Shown one piece after another: positions 32,120-40,533 of a DNA stretch of 64,000 nucleotides; positions within the stretch are counted from its first letter, which is position 1, and each line of letters opens with the position of its first letter. Under the pieces are notes generated by a model. That model saw nothing but the letters and a program-made list of their open reading frames with translations, was not told the DNA's origin and did not search any database. The stretch is from CAVYXF01 sp963772335 (GTDB lineage: Bacteria; Pseudomonadota; Alphaproteobacteria; Rhizobiales; Rhodomicrobiaceae), in contig CAVYXF010000001.1 in the NCBI GenBank assembly GCA_963772335.1, positions 1,178,001-1,242,000 of the forward strand. Reading direction: 5' to 3'. A program made the translations under genes and the position numbers.

Positions 32120-33009
32120 AAACCCTACCCTCCGGGATGCAGGCGCATCTCGATAGCGGCGCGACGACGCTTGCCTGGTGCTGGCGTGTCACGCGCGCCG
32201 ACGGCATGCAATTCGGCTTCACCGATCATGACCGCGACCTCACCTTTGACGCTACCCTCTTCGAGGCCGGCAGCGGCTTCACCGGCACCGAAATCAAGCA
32301 GTCGCTGGGCCTAGCCGTCGACAATCTCGACGCGACCGGCGCGCTCAGCTCCGACCGCCTCAACGAGGCGGACCTCGCTAGCGGCCTGTTCGACGATGCA
32401 AGGGTCGAAATCTGGCGCGTGAACTGGACGGCGCCGGAGCAGCGTGTGCTGATAATGGCCGGATCGGTTGGCGAGGTGAAACGCGCCGAAGGTGCCTTCA
32501 CCGCCGAGCTGCGCAGCCTTGCCCATTACCTGGGCCAGGAGAAGGGGCGGATCTATCAGTATGCCTGCGATGCAACGCTCGGCGACGTCCGGTGCGGTGT
32601 GAATCTTGCCGCTTCCGAGTTCACGGGTTCCGGTGCCGTCACCAGTGCTGAAACCGCTTATCTGTTCCGCACCTCCGGCCTTGGCTCGTTCGCCGCCGAC
32701 TGGTTCACCGGCGGCCTTCTCACCTGGACGAGCGGCGCCAATAGCGGCCGGGCGATGGAGGTGAAGCGCCACAGCCTTGCCGCTGGCGAGGTGGAGATCG
32801 AGCTGTGGCGCTCGATGTCTTCATCCGTAGCGGCAGGCGATGCCTTCACCATCACCGCCGGCTGCGACAAAACCTTTCCAACCTGCAAAGCCAAGTTCGC
32901 CAACGTCACCAATTTCCGCGGCTTTCCGCATATCCCTGGCAACGGCTATGTGCTGAGTGTGCCCGGCCCCGGCGATCCCAGTAATAATGGCGGGAGCCGC
33001 CAGTCATGA
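32116..33009 (+). CDS. Baseplate hub protein, DUF2163 (RcGTA g13-like)
   Basis: 297 residues. LPSGMQAHLDSGATTLAWCW-RVTRADGMQFGFTDHDRDLT is the DUF2163 start; CDATLGDVRCGVNL and AGCDKTFPTCKAKFANVTNF-RGFPHIPGN carry the Cys residues that bind an iron-sulfur cluster in the RcGTA hub structure. Together with g12, g14 and g15 it forms the baseplate. Overlaps both neighbours by four bases, so g12-g13-g14 are translationally coupled. Confidence 0.93.
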   Translation: MKTLPSGMQAHLDSGATTLAWCWRVTRADGMQFGFTDHDRDLTFDATLFEAGSGFTGTEIKQSLGLAVDNLDATGALSSDRLNEADLASGLFDDARVEIWRVNWTAPEQRVLIMAGSVGEVKRAEGAFTAELRSLAHYLGQEKGRIYQYACDATLGDVRCGVNLAASEFTGSGAVTSAETAYLFRTSGLGSFAADWFTGGLLTWTSGANSGRAMEVKRHSLAAGEVEIELWRSMSSSVAAGDAFTITAGCDKTFPTCKAKFANVTNFRGFPHIPGNGYVLSVPGPGDPSNNGGSRQS

Positions 33010-33512
33010 CCCCGGACGAAATCGTCACCGCGGCACGGGGTTGGCTCGGCACCCCCTATCACCATCAAGCGGCGGTCAAGGGCGTCGGCTGCGACTGCCT
33101 TGGCCTCGTGCGCGGTGTCTATGAGGAGCTGATCGGCTGCCCCATCGAGACGCCGCCGCCTTATACCCGCGACTGGGCGGAGGCAGCCAGCGAGGAGACC
33201 ATGCTCGCCGGTGCGCGCCGTTATTTCATTGAGATCGACCCGCGCGAAGCGAGGGCCGGCGATGTGGTGATCTTCCGCCTGCGCCCCGGCGCGATGGCCA
33301 AGCACGCCGCGATCCTTTCCGGCGGCTCTTCGTTGGCCGGGAATGCAAGCGTTTCCGGCGCGCACGCGATGATCCACGCCGTCGAAGGCGCGCCGGTTTG
33401 CGAAGTGCACATCAATTACTGGTGGCGGCGCCGGATCGCTGCCGCCTTTCGCTTTCCCGACAAGGAGTTATGGACATGTCCAACCCCTTCCGCACCCACA
33501 ATAGCGGATTGA
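33006..33512 (+). CDS. NlpC/P60-type cell-wall peptidase of the baseplate (RcGTA g14-like)
   Basis: 168 residues. ARGWLGTPYHHQAAVKGVGC-DCLGLVRGVYEEL holds the catalytic Cys (CDCLGL), ARAGDVVIFRLRPGAMAKHA-AIL the catalytic His. It should cut peptide bonds in the recipient's peptidoglycan during DNA entry. The last dozen residues (TCPTPSAPTIAD) overlap the following spike-base gene in another frame. In most relatives g15 follows directly; here eight features intervene. Confidence 0.92.
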   Translation: MTPDEIVTAARGWLGTPYHHQAAVKGVGCDCLGLVRGVYEELIGCPIETPPPYTRDWAEAASEETMLAGARRYFIEIDPREARAGDVVIFRLRPGAMAKHAAILSGGSSLAGNASVSGAHAMIHAVEGAPVCEVHINYWWRRRIAAAFRFPDKELWTCPTPSAPTIAD

Positions 33513-33736
33513 CTTCGCCGGCCTCCAGGGTGGTGCCGATCGTGCCTGATGACGAGAGCGATCTGCCGGAAGGCGTCTGCCGCGGACTGCTGGTCGGCAC
33601 CGCCGGGACCGCCAATCTCATCGACGCCAGTGGCGAGGCGCGCACCGGCGTGCCGCTGCAGCAGGGCTTCAATCCGATTGGCGTCGCCCGGATCATGACC
33701 GGCGGCTCGGCCGCCAATCTCTGGGCGCTCTACTGA
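33476..33736 (+). CDS. Spike-base-like virion protein (RcGTA rcc01079/GhsA type)
   Basis: 86 residues from ATG 33476 (AAGGAG eight bases upstream). NPFRTHNSGLTSPASRVVPI-VPDDESDLPEGVCRGLLVGT...GFNPIGVARIMTGGSAANLWALY follows the pattern of small phage proteins described as spike-base proteins of the Rcc01079 family (xxPFxxHxxGLxSPAxxxxxIxPxDxxDLP). In Rhodobacter the homologue sits at a separate locus and forms the base of the head spike. Here it lies within the structural cluster right after g14. Family match is by pattern only. Confidence 0.6.
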   Translation: MSNPFRTHNSGLTSPASRVVPIVPDDESDLPEGVCRGLLVGTAGTANLIDASGEARTGVPLQQGFNPIGVARIMTGGSAANLWALY

Positions 33737-33768
33737 TCCTCAAATTTCTCCCATACAGGTGATCCTCA

Positions 33769-34194
33769 ATGGCTGCCTTCAACAAATTCAATGCCTTCGT
33801 CGAATATCTTGCCGAGGGGGTGATGAACCTTCAGAGCGATGCCTTAAAGATCGTGCTCGCCAACACCGCGCCGATCGCTGCCAACGGGGTTTTCGCGGAC
33901 CTTACCGAGATTTCGGCGGGCAATGGCTACACCGCCGGCGGCGCGGCGGTAACGGTCTCTTCCTCCAGCCAGACCTCCGGCACCTACAAGCTGGTGCTCG
34001 ACGATCTGACCATCACCGCGAGCGGCGGCGCGATCGGCCCATTCCGCTATTTCGTCCTGGTCGATACGACGCCGACGAGCCCGAATAAGCCGCTGATCGG
34101 CTGGTGGGACTACGGCTCCTCGATCACGCTGGCCGACGGCGAGAGCGTCACCGTCGATTTCAGCGCATCGAACGGCGCAATACAGATTGCGTAA
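33769..34194 (+). CDS. Virion-associated protein of unknown function
   Basis: 141 residues: AFNKFNAFVEYLAEGVMNLQ-SDALKIVLANTAPIAANGVF followed by beta-rich sequence with many Thr/Ser/Gly residues (NGYTAGGAAVTVSSSSQTSG; FRYFVLVDTTPTSPNKPLIG-WWDYGSSITL). Similar short proteins occur in many tailed-phage genomes near head or tail fibre genes, without firm function. It probably decorates the particle. GGTGATCCTCA precedes the ATG. Confidence 0.65.
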   Translation: MAAFNKFNAFVEYLAEGVMNLQSDALKIVLANTAPIAANGVFADLTEISAGNGYTAGGAAVTVSSSSQTSGTYKLVLDDLTITASGGAIGPFRYFVLVDTTPTSPNKPLIGWWDYGSSITLADGESVTVDFSASNGAIQIA

Positions 34195-34196
34195 CG

Positions 34197-34343
34197 GAGC
34201 GAGCCTTTATGGCGAGCGACCGAAAAAAGAAGCGAGCCCTTTACGGCGAGCGACCGAAATAAAGAACCGAGCCCGCCCCAGCTTTCGCGGCGAACGACAG
34301 AAATAGAAGCGAATCTTCATGCTGAGCGACCGAACTAAAGGAG
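34197..34343. repeat. Second tandem repeat array, RBS-containing units
   Basis: Four imperfect units of 34-42 bases start at about 34198, 34232, 34267 and 34309, each of the form GCGAGCCTTTATGGCGAGCG-ACCGAAATAAAGAA. In the last unit the end reads CTAAAGGAG, which is the ribosome site of the gene at 34354. It shares the TTTA-GGCGA-GCGACC-AAAGA layout with the array at 29785-30036 and the GAGCCTTTACGGCGAACGAC core with 36301. Confidence 0.75.
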
Positions 34344-34353
34344 AGCGCGCGTT

Positions 34354-35229
34354 ATGGGCTTGATCCTGCCGGCTGGGCCGTCCTTTGCGCATTGGACGCA
34401 CAACCTTACTGATGTGTCGAGCGGCACTGCTTACGGAACCGCGCTCACAATGGGAGTATCGGGAGCTGACGGCTCCGCTGCAACGCTGCTCTCGGCGCTC
34501 TCGCATGATGTCGAATACCTGGTCCTCACCTTTATGGGATTTGGACAATTCGGCCAGAATGGCTCGACGCTGTTTGATCTTCTTATTGATCCGGCGGGCG
34601 GAACGTCTTGGAGTTCGTTAATCGATGATTTGATTATCGGTTACGGCGGGGCGGCGGATTTCGCGTCGGCTAGTAACGGTAGTTACATCCCCAGCAAGAC
34701 GCTTTGCTTCCCGTTGTGGATACCGGCCGGGGCCAGTCTCGGCATGCGTGCCAGATATGCCGGTTCGTCCGCCCCAAGCGCAACGCCGCGCGTCGTTGTC
34801 ATGGCCGCTGGCGGCAACAAAAACCCGGCTTCCTGGTGGTGCGGACAAAAGGTTGAAACCATCGGCGTTACTGCTTCAACGAGTTGCGTTGGAACCTCCG
34901 TGACACCGGGGAGCAGCGGATCGTTTGGCAGTTGGACGAATTTAGGTTCTGCAACGTCGGGGCGCGCCGGGGCGGTCCAATGGATGGTGCAGGGGCCTGG
35001 GGGAACGAGCATCACTCCAGCCAGCGCCTATTGTTACGAGTTCGGCGCGGGGTCAACCCGTATTGGCCCACCGGTCTATTTGGGAGGGCATACGCAGGAG
35101 AACACACTGGTTTTCCCTACCGGCCCGATCTTCTGCGACATCCCCTCCGGCACGCAATTGCAGGCGAAGGGCGCCGCTTCGGCCAGCTCTCCGCAGGCTT
35201 TCGATTGCGCCGCTTATCTCGTCCAATAG
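34354..35229 (+). CDS. Virion-like protein of unknown function, candidate receptor-binding
   Basis: 291 residues, Gly/Ser/Ala-rich and beta-strand-like (SGTAYGTALTMGVSGADGSA; FGQFGQNGSTLFDLLIDPAG; TSVTPGSSGSFGSWTNLGSA; GAGSTRIGPPVYLGGHTQEN). No signal peptide or catalytic motif. The composition and position between the spike-base-like gene and g15 suggest an adhesin or fibre head. I do not recognise the family. Its ribosome site (AAAGGAG) is the end of a tandem repeat unit. Confidence 0.6.
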   Translation: MGLILPAGPSFAHWTHNLTDVSSGTAYGTALTMGVSGADGSAATLLSALSHDVEYLVLTFMGFGQFGQNGSTLFDLLIDPAGGTSWSSLIDDLIIGYGGAADFASASNGSYIPSKTLCFPLWIPAGASLGMRARYAGSSAPSATPRVVVMAAGGNKNPASWWCGQKVETIGVTASTSCVGTSVTPGSSGSFGSWTNLGSATSGRAGAVQWMVQGPGGTSITPASAYCYEFGAGSTRIGPPVYLGGHTQENTLVFPTGPIFCDIPSGTQLQAKGAASASSPQAFDCAAYLVQ

Positions 35230-35241
35230 GAGCATTGCCCC

Positions 35242-35592
35242 ATGACGATCACCGTCGAAGCGATCACCGGCACCGAAGGCGTGACCACCACGGAATGGTC
35301 ACTCAACAATGATTCATCGACCATTGCCACCAATTCGACGGCGGGTATCTATCAGGCCTTTCTCGACCTGAATGCGCTCGCGGCAGGCGATGTGTTCGAG
35401 TTCAAGGCCTATGAGAAGGTGCGCACCGGCGACAGCCAGCGTGTCGTCTACCAGGCCCGCTTCGCGAATGCTCAGGGCACGCCGATCTGGGTGTCGCCAA
35501 CTTTGGTGCTCGGGGTCGGCTGGGACATGACGCTGAAAAAGATCAGCGGCACGGATAGAACGATCAACTGGCGGATTTCCAAGGTCGCGTGA
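35242..35592 (+). CDS. Small virion-like protein of unknown function
   Basis: 116 residues, predicted beta-rich: TITVEAITGTEGVTTTEWSL-NNDSSTIATNSTAGIYQAFL, LAAGDVFEFKAYEKVRTGDS, VLGVGWDMTLKKISGTDRTI. It lies 12 bases after the preceding gene (AGGAGCATTGCCCC before the ATG) and overlaps the next by four bases, so it belongs to the same translational unit. It may be a small structural subunit of the same fibre or spike. Family not recognised. Confidence 0.6.
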   Translation: MTITVEAITGTEGVTTTEWSLNNDSSTIATNSTAGIYQAFLDLNALAAGDVFEFKAYEKVRTGDSQRVVYQARFANAQGTPIWVSPTLVLGVGWDMTLKKISGTDRTINWRISKVA

Positions 35593-36209
35593 CGCGCCCG
35601 GCCAAACCGCCGCACCCGATCCCACACGCGGCCGAGCGCAAACTCTTGCTGCACGGCAATTGTCTCGAACTCGCGCGCTGCATTCTGCTTGAGGACCGTA
35701 TGACCTGGCTTCTCCAGCCGCTGCTGCCTGCGGCAGCGCAACAGCAGGCCGCCGGCGGACATTTCACGTTCGCGGCCGATAGAGGCAGCTTCGCTCTTGG
35801 CGGGCAGACGGCGGCGCCGCACCGCGCCGCAAAGCTGGACGCTTCCGCGGCGACATTCACGCTGAGCGGGCAAGCCGCAAATCTCCGGCAGGGCTTTTTT
35901 CTGGCCGCCGCCGGGGGGCCTGCGTCGGTAGCCGGCCAGGCGGTCGGGATCACCCGCGCCTTACGCTTGACTGCGGCCGAAGGCGCGATTGTCGTTGACG
36001 GCAAGGACGCGACCGCGAGTAGCGGCAACATCATGGCCGCGGATGAAGGCGTATTCGCTCTCACGGGCGAACCGGCGGTCCCCCGCACTGCGCGCGGTCT
36101 GGCGGCAAATAGCGGCGCGTTTGCATGGACCGGAATGGCAATTGCTGGCGCTGGAAACGTGCCGCCCGCCCAGGTATCGCTCAACCTCGGTCTGCGGATC
36201 GGGCTTTAA
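35589..36209 (+). CDS. Repeat-containing fibre-like protein
   Basis: 206 residues from GTG 35589 (GTGA overlap with the previous stop); a later ATG at 35700 is an alternative. From residue 55 on it consists of about five to six modules of roughly 22 residues with the pattern L-x-A-x-x-G-x-F-x-L-x-G-x-x-A-x-x-x-R (for example ASAATFTLSGQAANLRQGFF; AADEGVFALTGEPAVPRTAR). Such regular beta repeats fit a shaft. The end NLGLRIGL is hydrophobic. No known family identified. Confidence 0.6.
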   Translation: MTRPAKPPHPIPHAAERKLLLHGNCLELARCILLEDRMTWLLQPLLPAAAQQQAAGGHFTFAADRGSFALGGQTAAPHRAAKLDASAATFTLSGQAANLRQGFFLAAAGGPASVAGQAVGITRALRLTAAEGAIVVDGKDATASSGNIMAADEGVFALTGEPAVPRTARGLAANSGAFAWTGMAIAGAGNVPPAQVSLNLGLRIGL

Positions 36210-36257
36210 AACAACGAATTTGCTGGGGGCGCGATTCTGCCCTTCCCTTTCAGAAAG

Positions 36258-36478
36258 TCCCCTCACCCGGACGCCTGACGGCGTGCGCCCTCTCCCAGTC
36301 GTGAGCCTTTACGGCGAACGACAAGCGTTCGCCTTTGGGGAGAGGGAAGTTCCGAGCAAGCTTACATGTGTCGCTCTACCCGGCGGCAGAATAGGGCAGA
36401 GCGTGTGCGACCCGACGGGCATAGCCCTCTCCCCTCGCGGGAGAGGGCGGCGAGGCGAAGCCGAGCCGGGTGAGGGGG
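36258..36478. repeat. Mosaic repeat element upstream of g15
   Basis: Outer arms CCCCTCACCCGG (36259-36270) and CCGGGTGAGGGG (36466-36477) are inverted; inner CCCTCTCCC and GGGAGAGGG blocks add further pairing. Within it lies GAGCCTTTACGGCGAACGAC followed by AAGCGTTCGCC, an 8-bp stem. The latter matches the repeat near 17822-17885 in reverse orientation, and its first half matches array 2 units. It ends in GGGGGCTTTTTG. Confidence 0.75.
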
Positions 36479-36559
36479 CTTTTTGCAAAGTTCTCCCATC
36501 ATAGACGCGAGCGGCTCAAGCCCTTCCTGACAACCTTCTGCATTCATCTCGGAGCCCCG

Positions 36560-39424
36560 ATGGCAACGCTTGCCCTTTCTGCAATCGGCTCGGCTATTGG
36601 CGGCGCCGTGTTCCCCGCCGGCTTCTCCTTTCTTGGCGCGAGCCTGACCGGTGCCGCGATCGGCCGTGCGGTTGGCGGGCTGGCCGGCGCCTATATCGAC
36701 AATGCGCTGTTCGGCGCAAGTGGCCAGTCCAGCGTGCGCGATGGACCGCGCCTCGCCGACCTTACCGTCACTGCCTCGACCGAAGGGGCCGACATACCCC
36801 GCCTTTACGGCCGGGCGCGGCTGGGCGGCCAGGTCATCTGGGCCACCAATTTCGAGGAGGAGGTTATCACCTCTGGAGCCTCGGGCGGCGGCAAGGGCGT
36901 CAGCTCCGGCCGCGCACCCAGCGGCGGAACGAGCTTTCGCTACTACGCCAATTTCGCGGTGGCAGTGTGCGAAGGCGAGGTGACGCGACTCGGGCGCGTA
37001 TGGGCCGATGGCGAGGAGATCAATCTCGCGGGCTACACTTACCGCTTCTATACCGGCTCTGAAGACCAGATGCCGGACAGCCTGATCGAGGCGAAGGAAG
37101 ACGCCGGCAATGCGCCGGCCTATCGCGGTCTCGCCTATGTGGTGTTCGAGCGACTGCCGCTCGAAGACTTCGGCAACCGCATCCCGCAGCTCAATTTCGA
37201 AGTCTTTCGCGCGGTGGACAGCTTCGAAGCGCAAGTGCGCGGCGTGACGCTGATCCCGGCGGCGGGCGAATTCGCCTACCACCCGAGCGAGGTGCGCGTC
37301 GATGGCGGCGCTGGCTCAACCTATTCGGAGAATCGGCATACCAATCTCGGCGACAGCGACTTTGCCGTCGCCCTCGATCAGCTCCAGGAAACGCTCCCCA
37401 ATTGCGGCGCGCTCTCGATGTTCCTGGCCTGGTTCGGCTCGGACCTGCGCTGCGCGAATTGCGAGATCAAGCCCAAGGTCGATACGCACGATAAGGGCGA
37501 GGGCACAACGCCGATTGCGTGGAACGTTGCGGGGCTGAGCCGCGCCGAGGCCGAGGCGGTCTCGACCTATCTCTTGCGCCCGGCCTATGGCGGCACGCCG
37601 TCCGATAACGCCGTGATGGCGGCGATACAAGATCTGAGGGCCGCACGCGGCCTCGAAGTGGTGTTCACGCCGTTCCTGCTGATGGACATCCCCGAAGGCA
37701 ACGGCCTTGCCGATCCCTATAGCGGGGCCTTGGGTCAGCCGGCCTATCCCTGGCGCGGCCGTATCACCTGTGATCCTGCTCCAGGCGAGGCCGGCTCGCC
37801 GGATAAGACGAGCGCCGCTTTGGCGCAGATCGATGCGTTCTATGGCACGGTTACAGCCGCCGATTTCTCCGTGAGCGGCGGCGCGGTCAGCTATTCCGGG
37901 CCGGACGAATGGAGCTACTCGCGCTTCATCCTGCACAATGCCGCGATCTGCGCAGCGGCGGGCGGCGTCGATGCCTTCGTGATCGGCTCGGAGATGCGAG
38001 GCCTCGGGTGGGTGCGAGACAGCGCCACCAGCTACCCGTTCGTCGCCAAGCTGATTGCGCTGGCAGCCGAGGTCAAGCTGCTGCTACCCGATGCCGAGCT
38101 GACCTACGCCGCGGACTGGTCGGAATATTTCGGCCATCACCCTAGCGACGGCTCGGGCGATGTGTTCTTCCACCTCGATCCCCTTTGGTCGGACGGCAAC
38201 ATTGCCGCGATCGCCATCGACAATTACTGGCCGCTCTCCGACTGGCGCGACGGCACAAGCCATCTCGACTATCAAGCCGGAACCCGCTTCATCCACGACC
38301 TCAGCTATCTGAAGAGCGGCATCGAGGGCGGCGAGGGCTACGACTGGTATTACGCCTCGGATGCCGACCGACAGAGGCAGACGCGCAACGCCATTACCGA
38401 TGGCGGCTACGGCAAGCCCTGGGTGTTCCGTTACAAGGACATCCGCTCCTGGTGGAGCGAGGCGCATTACGATCGCCCCGGGGGTGTCGAGGACACCTCC
38501 CCCACGGCTTGGGTGCCGCAATCCAAGCCTATCTGGTTCACCGAGCTCGGCTGCCCGGCGGTCGACAAGGGCTCCAACCAGCCGAACGTCTTCTATGACC
38601 CGAAATCATCGGAGAGCTTTTTTCCCTACTTTAGCCGCGGCGTGCGCGACGATCTGATCCAGCGCCGGCATCTGCGTGCCTTTCTCGAATGGTACGACGA
38701 GACCGACCCGGCCTTCGAGGAGGCTCACAATCCGGTCAGCACCGTTCCGGGCGTCGGCCGCATGGTCAACACCCGCCGGATCATGCTCTACACCTGGGAT
38801 GCGCGCCCCTACCCCGCCTTCCCGGCGATGCGCACCATCTGGTCCGACGGCGACAATTGGCGGCTCGGCCATTGGCTCACGGGGCGTGTTTCCGATGCGC
38901 CGCTCGCCGAGGCCGTAGCCAGTATGATGGCAGATTACGGTTTCGCCGAATTCGATGCCGGGAAACTTTCCGGATCGATGGCGGGCTATGTGATCGACCG
39001 GGCGATGTCGGCGCGCGATGCGCTGCAGCCGCTCGAGACTGCCTTCTTCTTCGACAGCTTCGAAAGCGAGGGGCAGGTCCGCTTCGCCCATCGCGGGCGT
39101 GCCGGCTCAGCTGCCAGTGTCACCCCCGACGACCTCGTCGAGATCGCGGCCGAGGCGCCCCGCTACACGCTGACACGCGGCCAGGAAACCGACTTGCCGC
39201 AGGCCGCCAAGGTGCTGTTCATCGACGGCGAGCGGGACTACGACCAGGCCGCCGCCGAAGGCCGGCGCATTGCCGGCTCGGCTGGGCGCACCGCCTCGGC
39301 GCGTCTACCGATCGTTGCCACCTACAACCAGGCGCGCGGCATCGCCGAGACGATAGTGCAGGAGGCCTGGGCCTCGCGCGAGCGAGGCGCCTTCTCGCTG
39401 CCGCCATCGCGCGCTGGCGCTTGA
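36560..39424 (+). CDS. GTA host-specificity 'megatron' protein g15-like, N-terminal three quarters
   Basis: 954 residues from ATG 36560 (GGAG upstream). The start LSAIGSAIGGAVFPAGFSFL and GAAIGRAVGGLAGAYIDNAL is the usual membrane-like tip; then PRLADLTVTASTEGADIPRL and YGRARLGGQVIWATNFEEE; a TIM-barrel glycosidase-like domain in the middle (DAFVIGSEMRGLGWVRD, LTYAADWSEYFGHHPSDGSG-DVFFHLDPLW, KPIWFTELGCPAVDKGSNQP). The frame stops after FSLPPSRAGA at 39424, where relatives continue. The rest is displaced by two single-base shifts. The full protein would be about 1,320 residues. Confidence 0.9.
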   Translation: MATLALSAIGSAIGGAVFPAGFSFLGASLTGAAIGRAVGGLAGAYIDNALFGASGQSSVRDGPRLADLTVTASTEGADIPRLYGRARLGGQVIWATNFEEEVITSGASGGGKGVSSGRAPSGGTSFRYYANFAVAVCEGEVTRLGRVWADGEEINLAGYTYRFYTGSEDQMPDSLIEAKEDAGNAPAYRGLAYVVFERLPLEDFGNRIPQLNFEVFRAVDSFEAQVRGVTLIPAAGEFAYHPSEVRVDGGAGSTYSENRHTNLGDSDFAVALDQLQETLPNCGALSMFLAWFGSDLRCANCEIKPKVDTHDKGEGTTPIAWNVAGLSRAEAEAVSTYLLRPAYGGTPSDNAVMAAIQDLRAARGLEVVFTPFLLMDIPEGNGLADPYSGALGQPAYPWRGRITCDPAPGEAGSPDKTSAALAQIDAFYGTVTAADFSVSGGAVSYSGPDEWSYSRFILHNAAICAAAGGVDAFVIGSEMRGLGWVRDSATSYPFVAKLIALAAEVKLLLPDAELTYAADWSEYFGHHPSDGSGDVFFHLDPLWSDGNIAAIAIDNYWPLSDWRDGTSHLDYQAGTRFIHDLSYLKSGIEGGEGYDWYYASDADRQRQTRNAITDGGYGKPWVFRYKDIRSWWSEAHYDRPGGVEDTSPTAWVPQSKPIWFTELGCPAVDKGSNQPNVFYDPKSSESFFPYFSRGVRDDLIQRRHLRAFLEWYDETDPAFEEAHNPVSTVPGVGRMVNTRRIMLYTWDARPYPAFPAMRTIWSDGDNWRLGHWLTGRVSDAPLAEAVASMMADYGFAEFDAGKLSGSMAGYVIDRAMSARDALQPLETAFFFDSFESEGQVRFAHRGRAGSAASVTPDDLVEIAAEAPRYTLTRGQETDLPQAAKVLFIDGERDYDQAAAEGRRIAGSAGRTASARLPIVATYNQARGIAETIVQEAWASRERGAFSLPPSRAGA

Positions 39425-40533
39425 TGCCTCGGACCTTGTGACGCTCACCGCGAACGGGCGCAGCTTCCCCTTGCGCCTCACCGGGCTTTCGGTTGGAGAG
39501 GCCATCGAGGTGGAGGCGCTATCGATCGAGCCGCAGCTCTACGATCCGTTTGCCGGGCCCGTGCGGCAGCCAGCGGCGGCAACGCCCACGGTTTACGGCA
39601 CGCAGCTCGCCGCCTTCATGGACCTGCCGCTGATTCGCGGCGACGAGGTGCCGCATGCCGGATCGGTTGCCGCCTTTGGCGATCCCTGGCCCGGCGGGCG
39701 TCGCGTTCTACCGCTCGCCGACCACATCCGGCTACACGCTGAAGGCGAATGTCACGGCTCCAGCCATGATCGGCATCTTGGAGAGCGACCTCTATTCCGG
39801 CCCGACTTCGCGCTGGGACTACGGCAATGTGCTGCGTGTCAGAATGGCACATGGGAGCCTTGCCGCGGCCGACCCGATCCTGGTGCTCGGCGGCGTCAAT
39901 ATGGCGGCCGTCCAGAACGCGGCCGGCGATTGGGAGGTAATCCAGTTTGCCAACGCCGCACTCATCTCGCCTGGCGTTTACGAGCTTTCCGCACTGCTAC
40001 GCGGACAGGCTGGAACGGAAGGCGCCATGGGCGATCCAGTCTTGGCCGGCGCGCGTATTGTCATCCTGGACGCGAGCGTGCGCCAGGTTGAGATGACCCC
40101 CACCGACATCGGTCTGCCGTTCAACTGGAAGTATGGCCCGGCACCCTACGAAATCGGCAATTTAGCCTTTTCCAGCAAGCTTTCCTTCGCCTTTAGGGGA
40201 ATAGGGCTGCGGCCTTTATCACCTGTTCATGTGCGGGGGGAATTCTCAAGCGGAGACCTGATCATCAGCTGGATTCGCCGCACACGGATCGGCGGCGACA
40301 GCTGGGAACAGACCGAGGTGCCGGTTGGCGAAGACAGCGAGGCTTATGAGATCGACATCATGAATGGCGCCAATGTGGTGCGAACATTAACGGCGGCATC
40401 GCCCGGCGTGACCTACACCGCGGCTCAGCAGGCCGCCGATTTCGGCGCCCCGCAACCCAACTACATCCTGCGTATTTGTCAGCTCAGCCCGATTTTTGGA
40501 CGCGGGCAGGTAAGAGAGGTCGTTGTCCCATGA
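39425..40533 (+). pseudogene. C-terminal quarter of g15, out of frame after two +1 shifts
   Basis: Segment 1 (39419 to about 39690) reads LALDASDLVTLTANGRSFPL-RLTGLSVGEAIEVEAL...DPWPGG in a second frame. Segment 2 (about 39690-40533) reads VAFYRSPTTSGYTLKANVTA...GRGQVREVVVP in the third. One extra base near 39414 (TCGCGCGCTGGCG) and another near 39690 (CCGGCGGGCGTCGCG) explain both changes. Removing both restores an uninterrupted C-terminus typical of GTA g15. The stop overlaps the next start (ATGA at 40530). No independent start for this part is supported. Confidence 0.8.

Noticed and set aside
36362..37282. 306-codon minus-strand frame opposite g15
   Set aside because: Composition typical of the antisense of a GC-rich gene; g15 on the plus strand is unmistakable.
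39400..39700. Programmed ribosomal frameshifting in g15
   Set aside because: No slippery heptamer is visible, two shifts in the same direction would be needed within 280 bases, and relatives encode g15 in one frame.
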